Origin: Pseudomonas sp. Root562
Lineage (GTDB): Bacteria > Pseudomonadota > Gammaproteobacteria > Pseudomonadales > Pseudomonadaceae
Direction of reading: 5' to 3'
NCBI RefSeq assembly: GCF_001427125.1
Contig: NZ_LMGK01000023.1
Span: 346,881 to 410,880 of the forward strand
DNA: 64,000 bases
In this document: positions 17,179 to 25,511 of the stretch, piece after piece
Position numbering within the stretch: position 1 is the stretch's first letter
Layout of the letters: every line of letters starts with the position of its first letter
Notes under the pieces: model-generated
Told to the model about the DNA's origin: nothing
Database searches by the model: none
The model's input: only the letters and a program-made list of their open reading frames with translations
Made by a program: the position numbers and the translations under genes

Positions 17179-18324
17179 ATGAAAGATTTCGCGGGCAGTA
17201 CTCTCGGAAAGGTGTTGTTAGCTCTGTTGGTTCTTTTTCTGGTTTTAGGGACTTTAGTTCCTCTGGCGGTGCTGGTTACCTATTACCTGAAATTGGGTAG
17301 TGTTTCTGCTGACCCTCAGGATTGGTCCGCTTTTGGGTCAGTAATGTCAGGGTCGTTTACGCTTCTTGCTGCAGCTTCAACCACAGCAACTTTCTTGCTT
17401 TTGATATGGCAGAAAAAAGATGCTGACAAGGTCGTAGCTAAGCAGATGATTGCTATGCAGTTTGAGCAATACGTCAAGCATAGGTCTCTATTCATAGAGA
17501 CTTTAGAAGAATTGGAAAGAAAATTTGGCAGCGTTTTCATTTTTAGAGATCGCGGCCAACTTTATCGCTATTTCTTCCCAAGGAACAGCGCATTTGAAAT
17601 GGATTATAAAGGCGGGCCATACTGCGAAGCACTCATCGATAACTTTCAGAATGTGCTGGACACCGAAATTACGCTTGTCAGGTGTAAAGACCTTGAACAC
17701 GCCAAGGAATTTGGTTGGGCTCTTCGAAGGTTGAATGAACAATTGGGAATTAGCTGGTTGCAAGCGGACCGTGAAGGTGATTTCCGAGTGTACGAAGGGC
17801 ATATAAGTTATCGGGGAAATAAACAGACCGGTTTAAATCTATTTAATATCAGTTCTGATTTGACTCGCGCCGAAGAAGTAGTGAGTGCTTTGCTTGAATT
17901 TTCGGGGAGAGAGAATCTGTATCATACAATGACCCGCCAAATTTCCTCTATGGAGAGACTGCGCGAGCATCTCTACAATGTGGTACTAGAAGACGATCAA
18001 GCTAGCATTAGTTTCTATTCAGAAAGTGATAATAGGCTGCGTGCATTTTATGAGCTATACAACTACTGTAAGCATACCACGCGTGAAAATGAACGGTTTT
18101 TCGAGCCTATCTATGAGTATCTTGAAAAAATCTTGAGTGGAGGTGGCGGTGAATGGTTCCTGTCTTCTGCCGAGCAGGTTAAAGAAGTTATAGAGCACAG
18201 CAGGAACCTTGTGCGCGAAATACAGTTGACCCTTGGGATTGAACTGGGAGCGGCGTTTGATTACGGGCCAGGCGGAGTGGAGCTTCAAGAGGTCAATATA
18301 AAAATTTCCAAGCTCAGTACTTAA
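17179..18324 (+). CDS. Membrane-anchored protein, possible abortive-infection type
   Basis: 381 residues from ATG 17179 with AAGGAAT upstream. Two N-terminal membrane helices (about 11-36 and 57-78) flank DPQDWSAFGSVMSGS, followed by a long soluble, helix-rich cytoplasmic part. This topology and the WxxFG motif between the helices resemble proteins annotated as putative phage abortive infection proteins, but I see no catalytic motif. AT-rich and isolated between an IS relic and a regulator. The defence role is inferred from setting only. Confidence 0.5.
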   Translation: MKDFAGSTLGKVLLALLVLFLVLGTLVPLAVLVTYYLKLGSVSADPQDWSAFGSVMSGSFTLLAAASTTATFLLLIWQKKDADKVVAKQMIAMQFEQYVKHRSLFIETLEELERKFGSVFIFRDRGQLYRYFFPRNSAFEMDYKGGPYCEALIDNFQNVLDTEITLVRCKDLEHAKEFGWALRRLNEQLGISWLQADREGDFRVYEGHISYRGNKQTGLNLFNISSDLTRAEEVVSALLEFSGRENLYHTMTRQISSMERLREHLYNVVLEDDQASISFYSESDNRLRAFYELYNYCKHTTRENERFFEPIYEYLEKILSGGGGEWFLSSAEQVKEVIEHSRNLVREIQLTLGIELGAAFDYGPGGVELQEVNIKISKLST

Positions 18325-18462
18325 TTATCCCGGATACGACCCGAGCTGGGGCCAGCCTACTGCTGAACCGGCTTGATCGACTCCAGCTATACCAATGCAT
18401 AGGTAGCCCCTGATCAAACGGGAGGGTTGCGACAGCGTGCGAACAGGCCGGAGGCATGGCAA

Positions 18463-18498
18463 AAAACAAAATGCTGCATTTTGATGTCATTTTGTTTT
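18463..18498. promoter_or_regulatory. Inverted-repeat operator upstream of the RHH regulator
   Basis: AAAACAAAATG (18463-18473) and CATTTTGTTTT (18488-18498) are perfect 11-bp inverted repeats. A further CATTTTG lies at 18477-18483, giving three half-sites 10-11 bp apart. Such spacing suits ribbon-helix-helix dimers, so this is a likely autoregulatory site for the gene starting at 18536. Confidence 0.65.
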
Positions 18499-18535
18499 AG
18501 TCTTGAATCCCATCTCTTGTTTACCGGTGCCTAAG

Positions 18536-19531
18536 ATGTTCAATAGCGACGCCCCCGCTGGGAAAATAACGGTTCGGAATCTGCCACCAGAGGTCCTAAA
18601 CGCCTTGAGTCGATTGGCTGACCGCCATGACCGCTCACTTGAGGCGGAGGCCCGGCAAGCTATACGTGCATGGGTGCAACCACAAATTGCGGGCGAAGAA
18701 CGTAATTCACGAGTCGCCTTACTAGGTCAGCGCCTACGCTATCTGCAGACTGAAATAAGTGAATTGCGGCCTTCAAAAGTGGCAACACCTTCTAGACTCG
18801 CGGAGGCGTTAGGGTGGACTCACGCAGGGAATGTTGAGCGTTGGTGCGCAGGGGAAGTAGAGCCGTCGCTGACGGAGCTCTCGCAAATTGCAGATCTGCT
18901 AGGGTGTAAAAAAGACTGGCTCCTACATGGCGAGGGTAGCCCATATTCTTCCGTTTATACGCGTATACCTGAAGATGCATTTTTAGGTCCAGACTGGCTT
19001 CTAACTCCATCTGAGTCAGGGGAAAACCCAAAAATCCACTTAGTCCGCAACAAAAGCGAAGCCGGTGAGTTCGCTTTTGTGAAAAGCTTCTCTGACTGGA
19101 ACTCACAAACCTTCTCAACACCATACCACGTTAGCGACGTCATTGGGGCAGGAGGTGAGTCAAGTTTGGCCTCGCTTAGCCTTGTACTTCAAGGCCTGTA
19201 CAAGCGCTGGACAGGTAAAGGCGGCAGCGGTGTATTTGTTGAAGGCTACTTGGTTAGCGAGAGCGCATACTCTTCACTGTTAGCCGGAAAAAGCCACCCT
19301 ATGAACGTTCTTCAACATGAGGAGAGAAGTTGCTGGTGGGAGGACTTTTGGGATGAGAACCAGTTTCGAGACCATAATTACTGGCCCGGATGGAAAAATA
19401 TTACGGAACGCATTTTTCGTGTTATTGAAGGGCGACCTACGCTGAAAGAACAGCGTGACAAATTAAACGGACGCAAACCGTTCTTGGAATCACCTCAAGA
19501 ACCGCAGAAGGACTCAAACACTCTCGAATGA
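18536..19531 (+). CDS. RHH (Arc/FitA-like) plus XRE-like HTH regulator
   Basis: 331 residues from ATG 18536; an in-frame TTG at 18503 is possible. Residues 10-47 are a clear ribbon-helix-helix: KITVRNLPPEVLNALSRLAD then RSLEAEARQAIRAWV. Residues about 75-135 resemble an HTH (SRLAEALGWTHAGNVERWCA ... LSQIADLLGCKKDWLL). The C-terminal 190 residues, rich in Trp and aromatic residues, are not recognised and may be an effector or ligand domain. An operator-like repeat precedes it. Confidence 0.7.
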   Translation: MFNSDAPAGKITVRNLPPEVLNALSRLADRHDRSLEAEARQAIRAWVQPQIAGEERNSRVALLGQRLRYLQTEISELRPSKVATPSRLAEALGWTHAGNVERWCAGEVEPSLTELSQIADLLGCKKDWLLHGEGSPYSSVYTRIPEDAFLGPDWLLTPSESGENPKIHLVRNKSEAGEFAFVKSFSDWNSQTFSTPYHVSDVIGAGGESSLASLSLVLQGLYKRWTGKGGSGVFVEGYLVSESAYSSLLAGKSHPMNVLQHEERSCWWEDFWDENQFRDHNYWPGWKNITERIFRVIEGRPTLKEQRDKLNGRKPFLESPQEPQKDSNTLE

Positions 19532-19551
19532 CAACCGAGCAGCGAAACCTG

Positions 19552-19573
19552 CTGGCTACCTATTGGTAGCCAG
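19552..19573. terminator. Stem-loop between convergent genes
   Basis: CTGGCTACC TATT GGTAGCCAG is a perfect 9-bp stem with a tetraloop, between the RHH regulator and the convergent HNH gene. There is no strong T-run, so terminator function is uncertain. Confidence 0.45.
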
Positions 19574-19688
19574 AAGACATAATTTTCAGATATCTAATGA
19601 CTTACTGAAAACCCGGAAAATAATTTAGCCTTCACTACTATGAAAGCCCGCTTAGAAAACATGCATCATTGAAAGCGCACAAGTTTCG

Positions 19689-20618
19689 TCACTCAGGTAT
19701 TGCACCATATTGTTTTGCAATACACACCCTTGCCTTTCCGTAAGGAAAGCTTTTGTAGGAATCCAGTTCAAACTCTAGATGATCATTTAGCGTAAGCGGA
19801 AAATCTAATGCCGCATCAAGCATAGCTTGGCGCGCGGTGTAGCCTTTCATTTTTCTTGCGAGATAAAATGCCTGGGTGGAATAATCTTCGTAACGGCTCT
19901 TTAACTGAAACGTCTTGATTGACGCACTAGACGCAGCATGATTTTTTCTAGCCTCGACAGTCAACCGGTAACTCGTCGAAGGTAGCGCTAACGCAAGAGC
20001 TTCAGCAACCTTCCCCTCAGCAACTACTATAGGACGAAGCTCAAACTCGATAGACTCTTCATCAGTAAATGGATTTAAATGAATGTTTTTTGCAAAATCA
20101 ACCGCGTGCTTCATCTGGCTGCCGTTACATTTTTCACAACATGGTATAAAATTTGAGAGGGTCAACGCTAGAAAGGGATAATCTGACTTCGTATAGTAAT
20201 GATCAATCGGTGGCCTGTATCCCTTTAAGCCCTCATCAGGGAGGCAAGTTCCGGTGCTTACCATATGACAATAACAACATATTTTGTATTTTGCCTGAAG
20301 ACAAAGATGATACGCAGTCCAAGGTCTTTGAGACTTTTTTGAGAACTCAGAAAAATCAAAAATATCTTTGAGCCTCTCAGAAGCACATTCACGTAGAAAT
20401 CCACCACCAAAGCGACTTTCATAATCTGCAATGCACACAGGTAACTCTAGCGGAGTTCCGCCCACTATTACCCTTCTGTTTGTTTCGACAAAGTCACAAA
20501 TAGCAACATCTAAAAATGAATCGCTTAACGCTAGCAATCCTTTATCAATTTCAGCATTGAGAAATATTGAGTGATGGGCTACTGCGTCATCCCACACATC
20601 AGAGATATTTATAATCAC
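19689..20618 (-). CDS. HNH endonuclease, PtuB-like (Septu)
   Basis: 309 residues from GTG 20618, overlapping the ATPase stop by GTGA. The HNH/zinc core spans about 114-171: CCYCHM (Cys114, Cys117), IDHYYTKSDYPFLAL (Asp139-His140), SNFIPCCEKCN (Asn156, Cys161, Cys164). The spacing matches the PtuB nuclease of Septu systems, where an OLD-like ATPase (PtuA) and HNH protein form a complex that cleaves nucleic acid on phage attack. Two-gene arrangement and overlap support this. AT-rich. Confidence 0.75.
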   Translation of the reverse strand: MIINISDVWDDAVAHHSIFLNAEIDKGLLALSDSFLDVAICDFVETNRRVIVGGTPLELPVCIADYESRFGGGFLRECASERLKDIFDFSEFSKKSQRPWTAYHLCLQAKYKICCYCHMVSTGTCLPDEGLKGYRPPIDHYYTKSDYPFLALTLSNFIPCCEKCNGSQMKHAVDFAKNIHLNPFTDEESIEFELRPIVVAEGKVAEALALALPSTSYRLTVEARKNHAASSASIKTFQLKSRYEDYSTQAFYLARKMKGYTARQAMLDAALDFPLTLNDHLEFELDSYKSFPYGKARVCIAKQYGAIPE

Positions 20619-22063
20619 TCTTGAAAACTCCGTCTTAAAGCTGATTTAATAGCCACATCCCCAATAACTTCAACTACATTGCGATCCTCGCCAGTAGTCT
20701 TTCCAGCTTGCGCCCTTTTATATATTTCATTAATTTTACCAGCAGCAAATTCTCCTAGAGAGTTAGAACCAAAAGCCCCAGCAATGACCTCCTCCAAAGG
20801 TGCGGCAAATGAATTTATGGAGGAGCTAGAGTCAAGGCTAGTAACCAGCTCACCCGGAATATCCGCTGCTAGCAAAGGAGAGTGCGTCGCCATAATCAAT
20901 TGTAAACTGTGTAGATTATGTTTTCGCTTGAGGCCACCGAGAAATTTATTCAGCATAGAAAAATATCTACGCTGCCAATCCAAATGCAAATAGGCGTCAC
21001 CTTCATCAATCAATAACAAGATAGAAAAGCGCCCCTGTGCAGCAGCTTTGCCTATCGCTTCATCAATTAACGAAAATTGCTCCACTAAGGCCTGCAACCC
21101 TGAACTCAGATTTGACCACTCTATTTTTATAGGAGTCTCATGCCGCCGAACTATCTCCGATTGGCTAATGCCGTCAATTTGAAATCTGTGAGTTCTTTGA
21201 CTCCAGTCAAAGTCCTCCTTATAGGCATAATTGGCCAGCACAACCTTCGTACCGTCTACTATACTTTCTAACTTTTTAAACGATGATATATCCGAAGGAG
21301 CAAGAATGAGACTCACATGAACCAGAAACGCAAGCGCCGCTGACTTTTCGTCATAGTGCTTGTCTTTCGAATACATATACTCTAATGCCGACAAAAACAA
21401 ACATCGATCAGTCTCTCCAATCCGAACGTCTATCTCCTGCTCCAAAAGCTCCTCAAGCCGCTTTAATATCGATTCTCGCTTGCCATCTAAAATCTTATAG
21501 TCATCCAACTCTGCAGAATCAAGCTTACTCACTAAGCTATTGAGATCAAAAATGGTGCGCTCCAATTCTGATGACAATATCTCCCTAAAGCTCTTTAGAG
21601 CGGGAATTAGAACCGCTCGAAAAACAATTCTGGAATACCCAAAAGTACCGATTAACCGAGTATCTACTTTTAAAACTTCGGCCACTTCACCCAGCTGCTC
21701 AATTCTTCGGCTATCAGTATAAGGCTTAATGCTAGGAGATGCGTTTATAACCCCAGGCTTCCGGACGAACTTTCGCCTGTACGGCAACGCTGAGTAGTAG
21801 ATCGCACAAAAATCTTTATTGTACGGGGCGCGCGGCTCGTAGTTTCCGTTAGGAGTGCCTTGAAAATAGAATTGGACAGAGTCATCTTGAGAAGAGCCAA
21901 CAGCATTCGCGAGAGACAACAACATCCGCGTCTTTCCCGAGCCATTAGTCCCCAATAATAAACTGACGCTATCAATTTCAAACAATCTACCGAGACGATC
22001 CACACCTTGTGGTAGCAGCTCGATCAGTCGATCCTCAACTCTTATCGCTTGAATTTTTGACAT
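20615..22063 (-). CDS. AAA/ABC-type ATPase, PtuA-like (Septu)
   Basis: 482 residues from ATG 22063. Walker A GTNGSGKT at 38-45, ABC-type signature LSSGLQALVEQFSLID, Walker B SILLLIDEGDAYLHLD near 351 and H-loop LIMATHSPLLAADIP near 390. This is the layout of SMC/OLD-like ATPases paired with HNH nucleases in Septu; no TOPRIM domain is seen, unlike OLD nucleases. Its start overlaps the end of the recombinase gene by 29 bp and its end overlaps the HNH gene, so the three are probably one transcript. Confidence 0.75.
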   Translation of the reverse strand: MSKIQAIRVEDRLIELLPQGVDRLGRLFEIDSVSLLLGTNGSGKTRMLLSLANAVGSSQDDSVQFYFQGTPNGNYEPRAPYNKDFCAIYYSALPYRRKFVRKPGVINASPSIKPYTDSRRIEQLGEVAEVLKVDTRLIGTFGYSRIVFRAVLIPALKSFREILSSELERTIFDLNSLVSKLDSAELDDYKILDGKRESILKRLEELLEQEIDVRIGETDRCLFLSALEYMYSKDKHYDEKSAALAFLVHVSLILAPSDISSFKKLESIVDGTKVVLANYAYKEDFDWSQRTHRFQIDGISQSEIVRRHETPIKIEWSNLSSGLQALVEQFSLIDEAIGKAAAQGRFSILLLIDEGDAYLHLDWQRRYFSMLNKFLGGLKRKHNLHSLQLIMATHSPLLAADIPGELVTSLDSSSSINSFAAPLEEVIAGAFGSNSLGEFAAGKINEIYKRAQAGKTTGEDRNVVEVIGDVAIKSALRRSFQE

Positions 22064-23270
22064 ATCCTCGTCCTAACCACCTTGAGCGTACCTGCAGAGT
22101 ATTGAGCTTACTGTTATCGGAAAAAAATAGCATTTCGCCATGATCACCGATCATCTTAACCTTTTCGAAGCTTGACCCGCGCAAACGTGCCCTATCAAAA
22201 TTTGCCTTATGAGCTACTGTGCCTGAACGAGTAAATGCATTGCGGAGTTCGGCGAAGATCGCATTTACAGCACTGAGCGACAGAGGCGCACCTGTGCCCA
22301 TGGCGATGAACAGGAATGGGTGACGTCTCGCGCCCTCAGTGGCTCGGCGTGTGCTCATGATGTATTCGTGCGTCAGTTTGCAAAGGCCTGGGGACAACGG
22401 AATCTTTCGATCACGGGTCTTGACCAGTGGCTGGTCCTTTCGAGGGTCTTCCGGATCGTCTGCTCGCCTAACCACCGTCAGCTCCTTCGACCGAAAGTTA
22501 ATGTCGGAAATCTTGACGTTCAACACTTCGCCACGACGCAGGCCAAGCTCGTAGAGCCAGCGGATCAGGAGAGCGTTTCGAATGCATGTGCCTCCCCCTT
22601 TCCAAGGGTTTTCTGGCGATATTGGCGATGTAAAATTGAGAAGTCGCTCCACCACCCTTGGCTGTAGCCCTTCCCGTTGCCCGATGGCATTTCGCCCTTT
22701 GTGGCGCGGCAGCCGGGCGTCCAGCGCAGCCTTGCAGGACGTCCATTCATTCCAAAGCCGCTCTCCCTCAGCTGCACCCCAGCGATGGCGAGCCATGTGG
22801 TATCTCACAAGCCAATCGAGATAGTCACGGATGACCCGAATACGGTTAGCAGCGGTGTGGCCCGCCACCTCCGTTGGTGCAGCTTGTCGTTGAACAAGGC
22901 GCACGCTTTCCGTGGAGGTTCTACGAACGGATTGCCGGGGAGGGAGAATTGAATTGCGCTTCAGTTGATCCGCGACAGGGCGCCTGCAGTGCCAGACAAG
23001 TTCGTCGAGCTCGCTCAGACGAAAAACTCCGCCCTGTCGGACCCGCTGATCAATATCAATTGAGCTCGAGTCGAGGAATAGCTGCAATACCATGATCGAC
23101 CGCAAGACCTGGTCAATCGTATTGCTCGCTTTGTTGGTAGCGCGAATCTCGCTGAGCACGTAAATAGACGGCTCGAATAGGGGGACTCCCGTGGCCAGAG
23201 CAATAAGCACCGGCAACCGCTCTCCGGAACTCAATACGAGCGTCTTTACCGCGTAGGGATTGAGGGCCAT
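22035..23270 (-). CDS. Tyrosine recombinase (integrase) lacking its catalytic C-terminus
   Basis: 411 residues from ATG 23270 with AAGGTG upstream. The N-terminal and core-binding region is intact. The first catalytic Arg lies in LYELGLRRGEVL (about 242) and the Lys region in VKTRDRKIPLS (about 290). Beyond LRNAFTRSG (about 350) the expected box II (HxxR, His/Trp, nucleophile Tyr) is not recognisable; an AT-rich, unrelated tail of about 60 residues leads into the ATPase gene. The enzyme is therefore probably inactive. Position and orientation next to att fit the integrase of this island. Confidence 0.75.
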   Translation of the reverse strand: MALNPYAVKTLVLSSGERLPVLIALATGVPLFEPSIYVLSEIRATNKASNTIDQVLRSIMVLQLFLDSSSIDIDQRVRQGGVFRLSELDELVWHCRRPVADQLKRNSILPPRQSVRRTSTESVRLVQRQAAPTEVAGHTAANRIRVIRDYLDWLVRYHMARHRWGAAEGERLWNEWTSCKAALDARLPRHKGRNAIGQREGLQPRVVERLLNFTSPISPENPWKGGGTCIRNALLIRWLYELGLRRGEVLNVKISDINFRSKELTVVRRADDPEDPRKDQPLVKTRDRKIPLSPGLCKLTHEYIMSTRRATEGARRHPFLFIAMGTGAPLSLSAVNAIFAELRNAFTRSGTVAHKANFDRARLRGSSFEKVKMIGDHGEMLFFSDNSKLNTLQVRSRWLGRGYVKNSSDKS

Positions 23271-23272
23271 TT

Positions 23273-23295
23273 GTTTACACCTTCGAAAGGTAAAC
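23273..23295. promoter_or_regulatory. Imperfect palindrome in the recombinase leader
   Basis: Around TTCGAA, the flanks ACACC and AGGTAAAC make an almost perfect inverted repeat overlapping the recombinase ribosome-binding site. It may be an operator or a recombinase arm site. Confidence 0.35.
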
Positions 23296-23299
23296 GCTT

Positions 23300-23373
23300 A
23301 ACAAATGTAGCCCTTACTCCGCAAATATCTGTAAACAATAAAAAAGCGAAGCCAAATCAATGGCTTCGCTTCT
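23300..23373. repeat. 74-bp element right-end repeat, copy 2
   Basis: 71/74 identical to 9897-9970. It lies between the recombinase start and the ssb stop. Confidence 0.85.
23343..23373 (-). terminator. Terminator now serving ssb, supplied by element B
   Basis: AGCGAAGCC/GGCTTCGCT stem with T-rich flank, about 30 bp beyond the ssb stop codon. It replaces the putative native terminator displaced to 3109. Confidence 0.8.
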
Positions 23374-23400
23374 TATCTTTACACTCTTCTCTTATGAGGG

Positions 23401-23409
23401 TCAGAACGG
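23401..23409. repeat. att-like direct repeat, right copy within the ssb 3' end
   Basis: TCAGAACGG is the antisense of the ssb stop codon and its last two codons. Integration therefore leaves the SSB C-terminal tip intact. Confidence 0.65.
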
Positions 23410-23913
23410 GATATCGTCATCGAAGCTGTCGAAATCCGGAGCCGGTTGCGGTGCGGCCTGCTGTGGGGCCGGACGCTGTGGCTGTTGTTGCGGAGCAGGA
23501 CGTGGAGCCTGCTGGCGCGGAGCGGATTGCTGGTAGTTACCGCCGCCCTGAGCCTGCTGGTCGCCCTGAGGACGGCCACCCAACAATTGCATGGTGCCTT
23601 GCATGTCGACCACGATTTCAGTGGTGTAACGCTTGATACCGTCTTTTTCCCACTCGCGGGTCTGCAGTTTGCCTTCGATGTAGACCTGCGAACCTTTACG
23701 CAGGTACTCGCCAGCGATTTCTGCGACCTTGCCGAACATCGACACACGGTGCCATTCGGTCTTTTCGACTTTCTGACCGGTTTGCTTGTCAGTCCATTGC
23801 TCGCTGGTCGCCAGACTCAGGTTGGTCACGGCGTTGCCATTGGGCAGGTAGCGAACTTCAGGATCCTGGCCGCAAGTGCCGACCAATATGACTTTGTTAA
23901 CCCCACGGGCCAT
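23401..23913 (-). CDS. ssb: Single-stranded DNA-binding protein
   Basis: 170 residues. OB-fold at 1-110 (MARGVNKVILVGTCGQDPEV), a Gln/Pro/Gly-rich linker, and the acidic tip DDDIPF that recruits replication and repair partners. Its AGGAGAA ribosome site overlaps the end of yajR, 9 bp away, so the two are co-transcribed. The 3' end is the insertion point of the accessory region. Confidence 0.97.
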   Translation of the reverse strand: MARGVNKVILVGTCGQDPEVRYLPNGNAVTNLSLATSEQWTDKQTGQKVEKTEWHRVSMFGKVAEIAGEYLRKGSQVYIEGKLQTREWEKDGIKRYTTEIVVDMQGTMQLLGGRPQGDQQAQGGGNYQQSAPRQQAPRPAPQQQPQRPAPQQAAPQPAPDFDSFDDDIPF

Positions 23914-23922
23914 TGCGTTCTC

Positions 23923-25320
23923 CTAGGCTTCGCACGCTGTCGCGGCCGGGTTGTTCACCAGACGCTCGAGAGTGGTGCGATCCAATAATTCTGTGTCCAG
24001 TTTGATGTAAATGGCGGCTTCATCGGCAACGACAATTGCATCTGTTACCCCTACGACGGCCTTGAGGCGCTCGATCAGGCCAGCTTCACGAATCGCTTCG
24101 GGCGACAACGGCAAGCGCAGGCTCGTTACATAGGGAGGTTCGCGCATGGTAACAGCAAAGACCAACCAAAGTGCAGCCAGCCCGGCACATCCCAGGAAGA
24201 CAACCGACAAACCGCCATGCTGGAACAACCAGCCGCCGAGTATCCCGCCCAATGCCGATCCGAGGAACTGACTGGTGGAATACACCCCCATCGCCGTGCC
24301 TTTGCCGCCGGCCGGTGAAACCTTGCTGATCAGCGATGGCAATGAGGCTTCCAGCAGATTGAACGCGGTGAAGAACACCACCGTACCGATCACCAGAGTC
24401 CGCAAGCTATCGCCAAACTGCCAGAAGAATAGCTCAGTGAGCATCAGCGTCACGACGGCGCCGAGTAAAACTCGTTTCATTTTGCGTCGCTTCTCGCCGT
24501 AGATAATGAACGGAATCATGGCGAAGAAGGAAATCAGCAACGCAGTCAGGTACACCCACCAATGCTGCTCCTTGGGCAGCCCGGCTTTTTCCACCAGCGC
24601 CAGCGGCAAGGCAACGAAGCTCGACATCAGCATTGCATGCAGGACAAAAATCCCCAGATCCAGACGCAGCAGATCCGGGTGTTTAAGGGTAGGAATCAAA
24701 GCCTGGCGCGCCACGCCGGACTCGCGATGCTGCAACGGCCCGGTGGAGCGCGGCACCATGAACATCACGATCACAATGCCCAACAGCGCCATGCCGCCCG
24801 TGGCAAGAAACAGCCCGGACAGGCCGAAGGCACGGGTCAGCAATGGCCCCACGACCATGGCGACGGCGAACGACAGACCGATGGTCATACCGATCATGGC
24901 CATGGCCTTGGTCCGGTGCTGTTCGCGGGTCAGGTCCGACAGCAACGCCATGACCGCTGCGGAAATCGCCCCGGCGCCCTGCAGGATGCGACCGGCGATC
25001 ACGCCCCAGATCGAATCGGCGTTGGCCGCCAATACGCTGCCCAGGGCGAAGATGATCAGCCCAAGGTAGATCACCGGGCGGCGACCGATACGGTCGGAAA
25101 TGAAACCAAAGGGAATCTGGAAAATCGCCTGGGTCAGGCCATAAGCGCCAATCGCCAGCCCGATCAGGGCCGGGGTCGCGCCTGCCAGGTCCATGCCATA
25201 GGTCGCCAGCACCGGCAACACCATGAACATGCCAAGCATACGGAAGGCGAACACCAGGGCCAGACCGCTCGCTGCGCGGGTCTCGCTGCCACTCATGCGT
25301 TCGCTGTGGGGATCGTGCAT
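23923..25320 (-). CDS. yajR: YajR-like major facilitator transporter with C-terminal YAM domain
   Basis: 465 residues, 12 hydrophobic segments. FRMLGMFMVLPVLATYGM, FQIPFGFISDRIGRRPV and ALLSDLTREQHRTKAM match E. coli YajR closely. The last ~65 residues form the small ferredoxin-like YAM domain typical of YajR. Inner-membrane, proton-driven exporter by family; substrate unknown. ATG 25320 is preceded by GAGG. Heads an operon with ssb and is divergent from uvrA. Confidence 0.88.
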   Translation of the reverse strand: MHDPHSERMSGSETRAASGLALVFAFRMLGMFMVLPVLATYGMDLAGATPALIGLAIGAYGLTQAIFQIPFGFISDRIGRRPVIYLGLIIFALGSVLAANADSIWGVIAGRILQGAGAISAAVMALLSDLTREQHRTKAMAMIGMTIGLSFAVAMVVGPLLTRAFGLSGLFLATGGMALLGIVIVMFMVPRSTGPLQHRESGVARQALIPTLKHPDLLRLDLGIFVLHAMLMSSFVALPLALVEKAGLPKEQHWWVYLTALLISFFAMIPFIIYGEKRRKMKRVLLGAVVTLMLTELFFWQFGDSLRTLVIGTVVFFTAFNLLEASLPSLISKVSPAGGKGTAMGVYSTSQFLGSALGGILGGWLFQHGGLSVVFLGCAGLAALWLVFAVTMREPPYVTSLRLPLSPEAIREAGLIERLKAVVGVTDAIVVADEAAIYIKLDTELLDRTTLERLVNNPAATACEA

Positions 25321-25511
25321 GGAAAAACCTCATGTGAACCGGCGGCGATTCTACCAGTCCCATCGATTGGCAGGGTATATCGCGACGCTTTGCCGCGTGT
25401 AGATGACAGAGCTTTCATGTAAGCCTTCAATGACATCATTCGATAGTGTGCATCCATCCAGTATTTGGCCGTATACTCCTACGTTTTCGACGCCCGCCAA
25501 GCGAGGCCACC

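Larger units (their letters stand above)
10009..23409. mobile_element. Element B: 13.4-kb island at the ssb 3' end
   Basis: Bounded by TCAGAACGG at 10000 and 23401, the latter being the ssb 3' end itself. A tyrosine recombinase gene sits at the right end with its start 130 bp from att. Cargo: unknown protein, acetolactate-synthase relic, regulator/ImmA-UvrD pair, oxygenase, IS5 relic, membrane protein, RHH regulator, Septu-like pair. Several cargo genes are clearly AT-richer than the core. Confidence 0.65.

Noticed and set aside
18503..18535. TTG start for the RHH regulator
   Set aside because: The extra 11 residues precede the family fold and lie close to the operator; ATG 18536 preferred, though no start has a good ribosome site.
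3178..23400. Retron or CRISPR in the accessory region
   Set aside because: No reverse transcriptase motif and no regularly spaced repeats were found.
25380..25511. Possible LexA box before uvrA
   Set aside because: The stretch around CAGTATTTGG does not give a CTGT...ACAG palindrome; I see only a possible -10 TATACT.
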